From Owenia fusiformis (taxonomy: Eukaryota > Annelida > Polychaeta > Sabellida > Oweniidae), in the NCBI GenBank assembly GCA_903813345.2, contig CAIIXF020000011.1:1698571-1762570 (forward strand): DNA of 64,000 bases, written 5' to 3'. Both the position numbers and the translations under genes were made by a program. The notes below the pieces were generated by a model. It did not search any database, was not told the DNA's origin, and saw only the letters and a list, made by a program, of their open reading frames with translations. Within the stretch, counting starts at the first letter, position 1, and each line of letters opens with the position of its first letter. Positions 50,701-62,700 of this stretch are shown here, piece by piece.

Positions 50701-52729
50701 AATGATATATCACACTTGGTATCAAATATCTTGGTTTTGGCTGTAGAGGGGGGACGGAACTTATTTGACACCCTTGCTGCATTGTGTCCAGTCCATAAGT
50801 AAATGTCTGAATCTTCTCATAACTACAGTTACCCTCAATACATGTTCCCTTCTCTATTTCCATCTTTGAATACTGAGCAATGCCTAACCAGAAGCTATTG
50901 GAGTCATCATAAAGCAATGTATCTCAATGCATGAATAAATATAACTTGTGTAACTGTTTCCCCATTCCTTTTCATGTATTCTATCAATGTTTTCTTCTCC
51001 AACTTTATTATTTGGAGCCATATTCCAGTATTTCCTGAAGTCATGAGAACTTTGATAATGTCATGAAATCAGGTGATTTGTTTAAGATGTTTGAAGAGTA
51101 TTTTCTCGGTCATTCTTTGACATAACCAAAGAGAACACGATGGGAAATATTGAGATAAGATTTACATTTGCCATAAGAACAATACTAGAAATTGTTTAAA
51201 TTTGAGTTGACAGTTTATGTAAGTTATATTTAAAATCCCTGGACTGGAGATGAAATAAGGAATGAGCGATTGCACTGAGCGAACACTTATTAACCCTTTT
51301 TATTAGCCTAAATGTGCAGTTTATAACATATTTAATAGGAACTGGCGAACCTAATCAATTGTCACAAGACCGTACAAAACAAATCACAAAGTAAAGGTAT
51401 GAAATATGCCATTTTTCAATTTATTATTCGAGAGCTTTCAATATAAGTAATTTTGAATACGTATACGCAAACCTGTACTTGTACAAGTCAGGGATAGCAC
51501 TTGGGAGGGAACTCTTGAATCGATGATAGGGTACTTTCATCCTTCAAATCACAACAGAATATTCGGCAAGTACGTAGTTCGTGAGTTCCGCTTTCAAAAT
51601 ATGATGACAACTAGAAATTAATTCTGTCATTGCTAGGATATTCACAAATCAATTCCCTCGATTTGGACACATTTCTCACGAAATGTACTTTCCTGGTTAC
51701 TTTATTTGAGAAACCTTCCTCCCCAGTGGTTTTGCGTCATTTAAAAGTTAAAATTGCAATATAGGTTGGGCTCCCCAGTGGTTTTGCGTCATTTAAAAGT
51801 TAAAGTTGCAATATAAGTTGGGCTGAAAACGTATATCAAAAGCTTTCTGTTATATTACAAACAGTATTACAACATGATTTCGTGATTCAGATGATTAATA
51901 TTCACTTATTATATGTTTCTTATTTTATGCGATTACAGTCACTGTCGGACCCCTAAAAAGCAGCCCAATTGTTTCAAAGAGTCAGCTGCAGTCAAGCTAT
52001 ATACTGGATCTTGAAGTAACAGCAAGTGGACATATTGTGGCAACAGGTGGAACAGGATCCACAACAAAGATATATGCCAGTGATTATAGTCTCGTGAAAG
52101 ATATCGGCCAATCATTCACTCGTGTTACAGTAACAAGTGATGATCAAGTAGTATTCACTGATGGGTCTAGCACAATCTACTTCTATACAGCAGACGGCAA
52201 TCATATACGCGACATACCAGTCACAGGGTCTACATATCAACTACGTGGTATTACTACACTATCTACTGGTCAGTTGGTTGTATGCGATGGCAACACAGAC
52301 AACGTGTTAATTGTCAAACAAGATACAGGGAATGCAACACCACTCTCTGCTTCTGGTACGTTTGATTTGCCTTTCGATGTGACAACTAACAGCCAAGGAG
52401 TAGTTATAGTGAGTGACGTTAACGAACATTCTATAAAGGGATTGGACCAGGATGGTCAAGTACTCTTCAGTTATGGTACAGAAGGATCAGGGGAGGGGCA
52501 GATGAAATATCCACGTGGTGTCGATACAGATAAGGAGGACTACATTGTGGTAGCAGACGCAAGCAACCACAGAGTACTACTACTCACCCCTGATGGCATG
52601 TTCCATAGTTACCTCCTAACAGGGAGTGATGGCTTGTACTACCCACGTGCTGTTTGTATAATCCAAGACGGACATTTATTGGTTGGGGATAACCATGGAC
52701 AATTATTCACTATCACATACAGAGAATAA
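47725..52729 (+). CDS. Gene B: secreted PAN-like / TSP1 x3 / NHL-propeller protein
   Basis: Five exons: 47725-48088, 48257-48430, 48522-48695, 48792-48965, 51939-52729, all joined in phase 1. They give 558 residues: signal peptide, PAN-like head (1-121), three TSP1 repeats (122-295) and the NHL-type propeller (296-558). It matches gene A closely in exons and introns. The 3-kb last intron holds about ten decayed TSP1 exons. The last exon opens at 51939 after GATTACAG and reads VTVGPLKSSPIVSKSQLQ, in frame with the rest. Role as for gene A: extracellular, ligand unknown. Confidence 0.87.
48168..48207 (+). pseudogene. Truncated TSP1 exon relic, gene B
   Basis: Counterpart of 37533-37572, with the same junction from CAGCTTGGGG into intron sequence AGATTCAT. 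Confidence 0.65.
48257..48965 (+). CDS. Gene B exons 2-4: three TSP1 repeats
   Basis: Three 174-nt symmetric exons with intact acceptors (TTTCAG) and donors (CCCCG|GTATGA or CCCG|GTATGA). Confidence 0.92.
49056..50290 (+). pseudogene. Row of about ten decayed TSP1 exons
   Basis: Fragments start near 49056, 49196, 49343, 49483, 49556, 49702, 49842, 49951, 50085 and 50183. Each keeps pieces such as GTTAACGG(G)GTCCT, GGTGGGCAAACTCGCACAAG and AGCATAAAACAAC, but most have lost the middle Cys codons and the donor and carry in-frame stops. About 365 bp holding several relics (49190-49545) is itself repeated at 49553-49905. Confidence 0.75.
50291..51938 (+). other. Rest of gene B last intron
   Basis: No exon seen. 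About 53 bp (CTCCCCAGTGGTTTTGCGTC...) is tandemly doubled near 51722-51830. From about 51240 it matches gene A's intron. Confidence 0.45.
51939..52729 (+). CDS. Gene B last exon: NHL-type propeller
   Basis: 263 residues after the split codon, with repeats [20 protein letters not shown] and GVVIVSDVNEHSIKGLDQDG. The stop codon is followed by the same AGGTAAAT donor-like motif as in gene A. Confidence 0.88.
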
Positions 52730-54890
52730 AGGTAAATTTAACCAAAAGACAATAAGAAGAACATTATCGGGCAATATTAAATGAATAGTATATAGTTTAC
52801 TCTTCGCCCCCCCCCCCCCCCTTCTACTTGACTAAACACCTTCTCATAGAGCTGTATACAAGGGCTTGTAGCGAGACTAAATAATATAATGTATACATGT
52901 AAACAGATCTCAATGTAAATAAAAACACATAATAAATGATGAATCTTGAAACATATAATGATGCACTTTAGAAAACATATGAAATTACACTTTGACATTG
53001 TGTTTCAGTTCATACGTGATGTAAGAAAGGAGAGTTCATAACATGACCGACAATTTCAACAACACCAAGCTTTGTATCAAAAAGTGAAAAAATACTTTAT
53101 CTAGTATTCTGGTGAAAATAAACAGTCTGACGTTAGACAAGGAATGATCCTCCTGAGAATATACCATGACAACAACAAATATAAAACGCCATGACTGCCT
53201 TGAACAATAACTGCACAACAATGGTATCCAATAATTGCAACATGTAATACGAAAGAGAACATTTAACAATGCAAATGGAGTTTTGCAGTTTTGAAATTAT
53301 TGTACTGTCGATACATTCTTTCAGATTTTCCGCTGCACCATTATAAAAAAACCATTGCAGACCCTCATACACTTGTAATTGTAATTTGCGAAAAGTGTTA
53401 ACAATGAATTATTTGAATTCCTTGTTTATAATATGGATTAGATAACAATATAATCTCATGCTAAATATAGTTATGGCCACACACTTTATACGTTATAAAC
53501 ATAAGGGAAGTCTTGCTTCAAGACTGTGGACTGGGCCCCCTATGTTAACAACACAGACTCGATATCACAGTTTGACTACAGGGGCTGCCCTATAGATCAC
53601 CGGAAGAGGAAGTAGTTTGACTCACTTGAAGAGCCAATCAAGATTCATTTGTGTTCTAGAATGCACACCACAATTATTTTGCCATAGGCCGAAATGTTAA
53701 CTTACAAAGTATATATAGCATTTATTTTATATTTGATATTTGACTGCCACGAATGCGAACTAATAGTGGTGTTCATTATTAGTGCATTCTCCAAATAAAT
53801 CAATGCACGCGGAAGAATGTATTATTACCAAATTATTACTATCTTTTTGTTTTTAAATTGAACATTTATGAGTATACTTATATCCATTCATAATCTATAT
53901 TTCTTCTTTTTACTGTTACTCAATTTAAATCTATATACAAAAGTTATACCAAAGTTGCAATTAATTTGTGGGGGAATATCCTCTCTGGTCTGTCATCACA
54001 TTTATTAGGTCTACTCAAAAATAGACTGTGTATTCTACAATGCCTGTAGGCTACAATGCGAGCTATTGTCTACACACATAGCAATGTGATGTATGTAAAT
54101 ACTGATGATAGGCATCTTATCATGAATAATTAATATCAGTCAGAGGACAATTTTATTAAAATACCCAGATGTTCGAGTATGTCGAGTAGATAGTCCAGGG
54201 TCTTGAAGCATGTCTAATATAAGGTACACGTTATTCGTGAGATTGTAAAAGTAAGTAAGTTACATGTACAATGTGCATATGCGTTTAAATCTCCAATCAA
54301 GTTTGTTTTGATAAAACAGGTTTAATTTCTCCAGCTTCGATGTATCTGGTGGTTATTTTCATTTTTTCATCATCCCAGCGGCCCATGGGATTTAATCAAC
54401 TTGATTCAGGGATATGGATTTAAGTGCAAAAGTAACAAAATTTCGTTTTCATCTCCAATCTATTATTTCACTTATGTATGCATCATATTGCTGCTAATGT
54501 TGTTACACTTTGGCAATTAACTGATTGTATTTCATCTATCAATATTAATATTAGAAATAAATTGATTACAAAACATGTACTCGCTTTATGCCGTTCAAAT
54601 GGAGGCAGTTTAAAATGACATGAGTGTCATAAATGAAGGAATTCAAGATATGTTCCACGCAGGGGGTTCACTAGAAATTGTAAAAATGAAATGGTTACGA
54701 AAATATCTATATGTAATTCTTTAATCTAAGCGAAAATTAGTTAAAAACTGTCCTCATTAAAACTGAGCTTTAAAGTTCTAAATGAGTACTTGAGTACTGA
54801 AGTAGTTTTCCATACTCTATTCAATCACATTGACATTTTTAGAAATGATGTGGAAAATATCAAACTTTCAAACAAGACCAAGACAGTAGC
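52730..54890. other. Downstream flank of gene B
   Basis: Possible 3' UTR intron 52732-53008. From about 54420 it closely matches 43020-43500. No gene seen. Confidence 0.4.
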
Positions 54891-55049
54891 GTTTATTTCC
54901 ATTAAGTCCAAGACTCAATTCGAGTTTTACACACACACACACATCGTTAACCAATGCTTTGATTCTACGCATAAACACATCATTACCTATATGTAAATTA
55001 TATAAGAATCTTGTTCAAAAACGTCGGCGAAATAATATACATGTGAACA

Positions 55050-55395
55050 ATGAGTTGTACTCCTGTGACAATCTACGGTGGTAGTTCCCCTCGCATTTGT
55101 GCGATACTGTGTTGTATCTTGGTTACCGCCATATTTGGCGAGCAATACTTCTCTGGTGTATTCCTTATTTTACATATGTTTATACTCGGAGACAGATCCA
55201 GTCACTTTTCCGTGGACTGGTCTCTACACACTACACACTGGTCTACACACCACAGACTTGCCTTTTATACGAGTCGTGGACCACTCATTCAAACAGCGAG
55301 AGTTATATGACTCACACAATATTGTCTGAACCGGAAATCAAACCCAGGGTCAAGATGTAGCGGTAACATTGACTCTGCCACTGAGCCATAGCGGG
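55050..55395 (-). mobile_element. tRNA-derived SINE (copy B)
   Basis: Same body as 44350-44710. A box intact (TGGCTCAGTGG), B box changed to GGTTTGATTTCC. Shared with duplicon A, so older than the duplication. Confidence 0.5.
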
Positions 55396-55984
55396 GGGGA
55401 GTAAAATGACGTATACTGTCCCGTTGATATACATAGATTGGTGTAGTTTGGTTATCCCAAGCCTGTATTATTTAGCAAATAAATTATAATATAATATATA
55501 TAATATAATTATATATATACAGGGTGTCCCAGAAGTAATGATAATTATGCTCTTAAATTTTTATTTGACAAGGAAACAATATGATATTCATACAAATTAA
55601 AGTTTAAGATATAAGCTTCATTTTGCTATATTACATTTATGAATTTATACAAAAATATCCCATGTATAGTTGCCATAGCAACATGTATGCGCGTTCTGCG
55701 GAGCAGTTTCAGTATATTATAAATGTTCAAACTTAGTTTAGAAAAGCAGTTATTCTGTGATAATGTTTCAAGCTTTTAAATCATTGTTATGGTAATTGTA
55801 TACAGTTGCATGATGTCATAGTGTCGCGACCCTCGTGTGGTAGCGTGGTTTGAGGGTCACAAACAGAATATAGTCTAAGAGTCAATAATTTGATTTGATG
55901 TTTTCATTCACTTAGTGTCGGAACAAGTTCAAGTAAAAGTTGAAAAGTGTATCCCCTATTTAATTGAACAACATCTGTGTTCAC

Positions 55985-56150
55985 AGTACCAAACAAAATG
56001 GGATAAAGTGGGGATAAATATAATGGGGATAAAATTGGGATAAATTTTGCGATGAAAATTTACGGGATAATTTAGGGATAAATTCTGGGATAAAAATAAT
56101 TGGGATGAAGTGGGACAATTTCGGGATAACAGTTACGGGATAACAATATC
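55985..56150. repeat. GGGATAA cluster
   Basis: About nine GGGATAA copies in 165 bp with irregular spacing, inside the long-TIR element. Confidence 0.8.
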
Positions 56151-58800
56151 TAAGTATAGGCTTAGTTAGATATCTCAGTGTTCAATGTAAATTTTATATT
56201 TCATAAAAGCAAATGGCAACAAACTCAAGATTCTGAATATGCCCAGTGATAAGTTGCATCAAATAAGTATGAAATTAGGGCGTGAGTATGACCAGGTGGA
56301 AGTCAAGTTGCAGCCACTTGAGGGCTACAATGGGCTTCAAGTTGTCACTTTTCACAATTAAAGTGGGAAACTTTGTAATGCTTAAAGTAGGGCTTTTTCA
56401 AATCAGGAGTCTGTCAAACTTATCAGGGGATAATATTACCAATTCACCATTTAAACACACAAACAACAAAACAGTGGAAGTAAATGGATTTTTATATAAC
56501 GTATAAAAACAACTCTATTTCTATTACTAATCTATGCAAACATTTCACAATTCAGTACAGTCAACTGGTATATCAAGTACACAAATGCACAAAATAGCAC
56601 AGTAAGTGGAAGTTCAGTGAATCAATTTGCAATAAAGCCCAAAATGTGTTTCTTTCCAAAAATGTAACTCAACAGTTCAGTTATGTATGATCTCTAGTTG
56701 GGTTGAAATCACCTTCCTATACTACTCACATGAAAAGTGGAATGTAGTTTTCCCCTCAATTAGCAAACAAAAGGGTAAGGTATTAAGTATTCGTGCAAAA
56801 ATCTGTCTATAATCGAAGAACTATATAGAATATAGTTAACATAGATATTGACCAGATAACTAAATGGGGAGGGGTAGATGGTAAACACTGACTAGAACCC
56901 CATATAAGCAAGTGCCAGGCTAGAAGACCCTAAATGGAATCTGTACCAACTCATGCTATGTAGTTAGGGGGTGGTCAAAGTGTCTAGACAGCATCTTAAA
57001 ATAGGCTTAAAGCCTTATGAACTGGCTTTAATACTGACTTTGACTCTGCAAGTACTGGGTGCAGAATCAGTGATCAGCTGTTTGATTATGGTCAGAAAGA
57101 ACGCTCGGGATCCCTTTTAAAATACCCAGGCATGAACATACACATACAAAGATACAAAAGTGTGTTTTCTAATGGTTCAATAAAAGTTACTTTGGCGAAT
57201 AAAATTAATACAGTCTCAAGTTGAATGAAGGGGGGGGGGGTCATAAAGATTATTCAATGGAACCCTAGGAACATTGACTCTGGTTTAGAATAAGTTACAT
57301 CGGTTCCTAAGGACCATAACTTTGCGTACACCTTGTCAAATGTTCCATAACAATTCCCAGGACCTATCGAATTTACAATTGTTCAAAAAGTTCTCTCTCA
57401 ATTTCAGGTTAATAATAATTGATGTATCTATTATAAGCAACAATATAGAGTAAGGCCAGACGTGTAAAACTGACTAGAAATAAATACAATCAGTGTTTTC
57501 GGTATAACATGTATAAGGGAGGGGTTGCAGTAAATAGTCTAAATAGTAATGGGAAGCCCAAAGAAGCCAAATGGGCTTGAAATGGCTTGCCGTGACCTTT
57601 GGGAGGGGGAGTTGTGGTAATTATATGGGAAGCTCTAATAAGCCAGTTGAAGCCAAATGAGCTTGAAATGGCTTGCCGTGACCTTTGAGGCTTGTCGGCA
57701 CACAGTGACCCCTGTTCTTATTGAAGTTTCTCCAACCAAACTGGCAGTGAAAAATCACAGAAACAGGTCCTGGGATTTAAATTAGGGAGTGGGTGATAAA
57801 GCCCAATTACAGACAATTGTCTGAGAAGGAGCTTTACTGTCCAAGCGGGTGTTATTGCCAGTATGGAATAAGACTGAATCAGTTCAAAGTTCAAGCTGAT
57901 CCAAAAGACGCTAGAAACTTTATATAATCCAAATCAACAGTAGTCCTTTAGCAATAAATCCCCTAAACAGTTTAAATGAGTGTTTATACATGTTATACAC
58001 GCTAACTGAGATAAAAAAATATACTACAGTGGTTTATCAAAGTCAAAAACCTGTCAAAATAACAATAAAATCAATTCAATTACCTTCCCCAACTTGTTCA
58101 CCTAAGTTGGTATATCTGTATTAATATAAATATCCAGTTTTGAGTTGCGTTTTTGAATGTTATGATTCCATAAAGTTATACACGTCCGGCCCGTTTCAAT
58201 GCAATGGAGAGAGTCCCCAGACAAGACAGAATCACTGAGCTAAAACAGCTGATTTCCAGCCTAGCCTCGTTTTGGATAAAAGTAAACAAACCTGAAGTTT
58301 GGCTATCCCTTGAATGAAAGTTTACAGCACAGTGGCTAACATGAAACTGACCAGTTTCATAACAAAAAGTATACGCTGTCATTACTCTACATGATTATGG
58401 CATAATATATACAAATATAAAGTTTATAGGTACATGATAAAAACAAGTGAGGATCCGAATTCAATGGATCTTGAATAAATGAAATTGACACTCTCAATTT
58501 TAGTCCAGGGCAACTGCCTGTCTATATCAACAAGCCTTTTGCAAAATCTTAAAGAGTTCTACATATATTAAATACAACACAAATTAGAGTAACTACAAAA
58601 AGTAAGGAAGTGCAAAAGTGAAACAAAGTGACAATCCTTCAAGGCGATCCCATTACCATGCCCAAAGTAATCTGAAGGATCGTCACACTAGTGGTTTAAT
58701 ATTGTGTAATTTATCTCATTGTGACAGGATTATCACTTTAATCTGATAATATGACATCACATGATGATGTCATATAGGGTTTCACAAAAGGAAAACTCTT
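56151..58800. other. Interior of the long-TIR element
   Basis: No coding frame supported. The segment CTTGAAATGGCTTGCCGTGA occurs twice (about 57577 and 57664). A 30-bp inverted pair around ATGACATCACATGATGATGT lies near 58750. Confidence 0.4.
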
Positions 58801-58838
58801 AGGAACACAATCTAGGAATTTCCAGGGAGGTGTACATT

Positions 58839-59196
58839 ATGCCACCAACGTTGAGCAAAGATGAAAAATTAGAGCAGAGAGCAGTCATAAAATTCCTTCA
58901 GAAGACAGGGGGTAAACCCAGTGACACTATAAAGGAGTTTAAACAAGCATATGGTGAGAGAAGACTGTCCAACCCCACTGTGTATAGGTGGCATAAATGG
59001 TTCGGTTCTGAAGGGAGGACGAAACTTGATGATAAAAAAAGTCTGGCAGACCAGACACAAGACACGGCCAAGAAACTTTCTTGTACACTTTGTACAAGAA
59101 ATGATAGTGCAGGATAACAAATTGTCTCCAGCAAAGGACAGTATGTGGATAAGTGAATCAACAATGTACAATGCTCTTAAGGAATATCAGGAATGA
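58839..59196 (+). pseudogene. Truncated mariner-like transposase (DNA-binding part)
   Basis: MPPTLSKDEKLEQRAVIKFL starts a helix-turn-helix domain, with NPTVYRWHKWFGSEGRTKLD closing it. A frame change near 59080 shifts to a second helix-turn-helix piece (MIVQDNKLSPAKDSMWISES). The catalytic DDE part is absent, so it cannot act alone. Confidence 0.7.
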
Positions 59197-59707
59197 AGTA
59201 GGAGCATTACAGTAGTGATGTGAACAGCAGGGAAACATATGAACATGAAATGTTTTTCAAAAATGTATGAAAAACACACAGCTGCTCCGCAGAACGCGCG
59301 TACATGTTGCTATGGCAACTATACATTAAATATATTTGTGTCGAGTAATAAATGTAATATAGTAAAATGAAGCTAACAACTTGATCTTTAATTTGTTTGA
59401 ATTTCATATAGTTTCCATATCAAATAAAAAATTTAGAGCATAATTATCATTAAATTAAAAAATACAGTTATAGTATATAATGGTATCACAAGTGTTCAAA
59501 ATGATCAATCTTGCATACATGTATAGCGATCAATACACCATAAAATTCTAAGAATAAAATATATTTGGTAAGCAATTACTTACAATATCTGTAAAAAATA
59601 AACACTTATCATGCGATGCCAAAATCAACAAAGGGTCTATTTACGTCACATCATAATTTATACTTTGTAAGTTACTTATAATTACTACATCCGCCATTTG
59701 TAAAATG

Positions 59708-59740
59708 TATACAATTTCAATTTCGAAAGGTTTTCAGTCA
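59708..59740 (+). promoter_or_regulatory. Core promoter of gene C
   Basis: TATACAA at 59708 and an initiator TTCAGTCA (A at 59736) exactly 28 bp on; about 43 nt to the ATG. Confidence 0.55.
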
Positions 59741-59778
59741 AAAGTAGTAGAAGAATTTGCGCAGAAATTTATTTGGAG

Positions 59779-62700
59779 ATGAAGATGTTATTAAAAACGT
59801 GTTTTTTATTTTTTTCCTGTTTCGTTTATTTTATTGAGACAAATACTGCACACGTTTCTATTAGCCTTTCGAAGCAAAGACCATTATACGTGACGTATAG
59901 GAAGTATCGTCATACCGAAAGATTAGACAGTCCGTGGAAGTCGTTCAGTGTTCTTACAAATGCGAGATGTGCAGCTGCGTGTAATAGCAATCCAGAAGCA
60001 TGCATGTCATATAACTTGAGAAAAATTGAGGATAGGACCTATCGGGCTGTATGTGAATTAAATGGACCAAGTAAATCACTCCCGACGGATACAACAGATG
60101 ATGTGGACTACTTTGAAAAAGGTTGGTACATCTAGTAATAATGTTATATCATTTTTAGATAGTCCAAATGTGAATACTTCCCTCCATAAATTTAGTGACC
60201 GTAAGAGTCTCCATTTGGATCATATATTAAAAGAATCGGTGTGTAAATTCAGAATTTCTCTTACTCTTGTAAAACATATTTGCTTTTTGTTTTGTCATGA
60301 CCGATATTGTTAGATGCGAAAGTTAATGTGAAGTTGTGGCTTTCGGGATTTAAAATTCTGATTCTAAATATGGACTTAGTCTTGAGTTAAAAATCAACAT
60401 TTCAGATCATCCCTGGCCCCATCCCATAAATGGTCAATCAGACTATGTATTTGCGCGTTGCAAACTTAGGTTGATCTAACGATGAATAGAACTTACTTCG
60501 GGCTGAATATGGCTGTCTCACAGTCTCATATCATTTTCGGACCTGACTCTTTAAGGTTATTTTATTGGTGAATTCTTGTTTTTTCATCTATGACGTTATA
60601 TCTAAATCACTACACCATGCATGGTAAAAACTTTTTGACAGAGTTTGCATTTAATTTTGATAATTGGTGCTTTAATTATTTATTTATCTATTTGTTTTAT
60701 TTATTTATCCACTCATTCATTTATTTATTGATCTATTAATTCATCATTTTTGTAAGGGAATTCCATTTCACATCCTCAAAGATGAACGGAACATCGATAA
60801 AATCAATGTTTTATTATACAAATATGAACTCCATTTAAAATCAAACGAACTTATCCAATGTTATCAAATGCCTTTCAAATGTCAAAGCTATTGGATGAAA
60901 TTAGTTATTTAGTATTTCGAGTCCAGACTTTCGTCCCTAAAACATATGGACTTGGGAGATCGTTAAGGTTCAACTTGTTGCTTTATATTTCCGCTGTTGC
61001 TCTTATGGTGCTTAATTTTTAACGTCACGCTTTTTCCTATTTCCAATTCTAATTGTAATCCAATGTTCAATGCTAGAAAGGAAATTAATCAAATTAGAAA
61101 CATGTTTAATGATTACACCAATTTCGTGAGCCATGTTTTTTTCTGAGCACTCATTGTTTTGATTGATAGTTAATGTATCCTGTCTCAATTAAAGAACTGT
61201 AATATTGATTGAAGTCTATGTTAAACAATACATATAATTGTCACCGAAAAGACTTCTCAGACCTAGAAATCAATGTTAAATTGCTAAACCTGAACATGCA
61301 AATATGGGGTTAACAAGAACGTATTTAACAACGTATTTAACAAAAACAAATATTTTGAATATGTCTACACAAAAAACAAATGGAAAATACTTAAATGGCC
61401 ACCTAAAAAGTGAATATCTGAAAGTACAAGTCATAAGAAAGCAAATCCCCCAAAACACATTTGAAAACTTAATGTTAGAGAAAATAGCACAACCAGCCAA
61501 TGATAAATCAAAAAAAATCGAACATACAATAAAGTATGAGAGAGATCTGGCTCAATGATAACCGTATATACGTGACGTTATACGTGAATATGAATAGTGT
61601 GTTTCGCAACAAAGAATATTTATGTGTATATATTTGAATACTTGATTGATTGAAAATAAAAAGTTTTATTGAAGATTGGATACTCTTTGACTTATACGAA
61701 TCATCCCAGACCAATAGTAATGTGTAAACAAAATGAAGATTTACTCAGGTACACACAACGTTATATAATGAATGGCTTCTTATAGATGGCTCTATAGTTT
61801 GTTATTTAACTGATGTTGTTCACTGGGCTACTGTTTAGATCAAATCAAATTTTTTAATACGTGTGTATGGACACCAGCCTACTGCCATTTACATCTCAAT
61901 ACGTTTTTAAGTGATCTCGTTAACTAGTTTACTGTTATCATCTAATCAATTTGTTGCTATACTGTTGTAGGAGTACCAGACTACTGTTATCATCTAATAA
62001 ATTTGTTGTTATACTGTTATAGGAGCACGTAACTAATGTTATCATCAAAACGATTTGTTGTTATACTGTTGTAGGAGTACCTGACTACTGTTATCATCAA
62101 ATCAATTTGTTATTATACTGCTGTAGGAGTACCAGACTTCTGTTATCATCAAATCAATTTGTTGTAATGCTGTTGTAGTAGCACTAGACTACTGTTATCA
62201 TCAAAACGATTTGTTGTTATACTGTTGTATGAGTACCAAACCACTGTAATCAGCAAATTAATTTATTGTTATACTGCTGTAGGAGTACCAGACTTCTGTT
62301 ATCATCAAATCAATTTGTTGTAATACTGTTGTAGTAGCACTAGACTACTGTTATCATCAAATCAATTTGTGGTTATACTGTTGTAGGAGTACCAAACTAC
62401 TGTTATCATCTAATCAATTTGTTGTTATACTATTGTAGGAGCACTAGACTACTGTTATCATCAAATCAATTTGTTGTTATACTGTTATAGGAGCACTGAA
62501 CTACTGTTATCATCAAATCAATTTGTTGTTATACTGTTATAGGAGCACTGAACTACTGTTATCATCAAATCAATTTGTTGTTATACTGTTGTAGGAGTAC
62601 CAGACTACTGTTATCATCTAATCAATTTGTTGTTATACTATTGTAGGAGCACTGGACTACTGTTATCATCAAATCAATTTGTTTTTATACTGTTGTAAGA

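Larger units (their letters stand above)
55520..59466. mobile_element. Long-TIR mariner-type element, decayed
   Basis: Inverted ends of about 190-210 bp: left CAGGGTGTCCCAGAAGTAAT to about 55735, right about 59278-59466. Both hold TAATGATAATTATGCTC and GTTGCCATAGCAACATGTA. The outermost right bases are degraded. It sits in TA-rich DNA, where duplicon A (about 44795) shows the empty site. It carries a truncated transposase near the right end. Confidence 0.75.
46955..59650. repeat. Duplicon B (second copy of about 36030-45090)
   Basis: Same order as duplicon A: exon-like block, gene, flank, minisatellite site, SINE and tail. It is interrupted by the element at 55520-59466. Confidence 0.8.
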
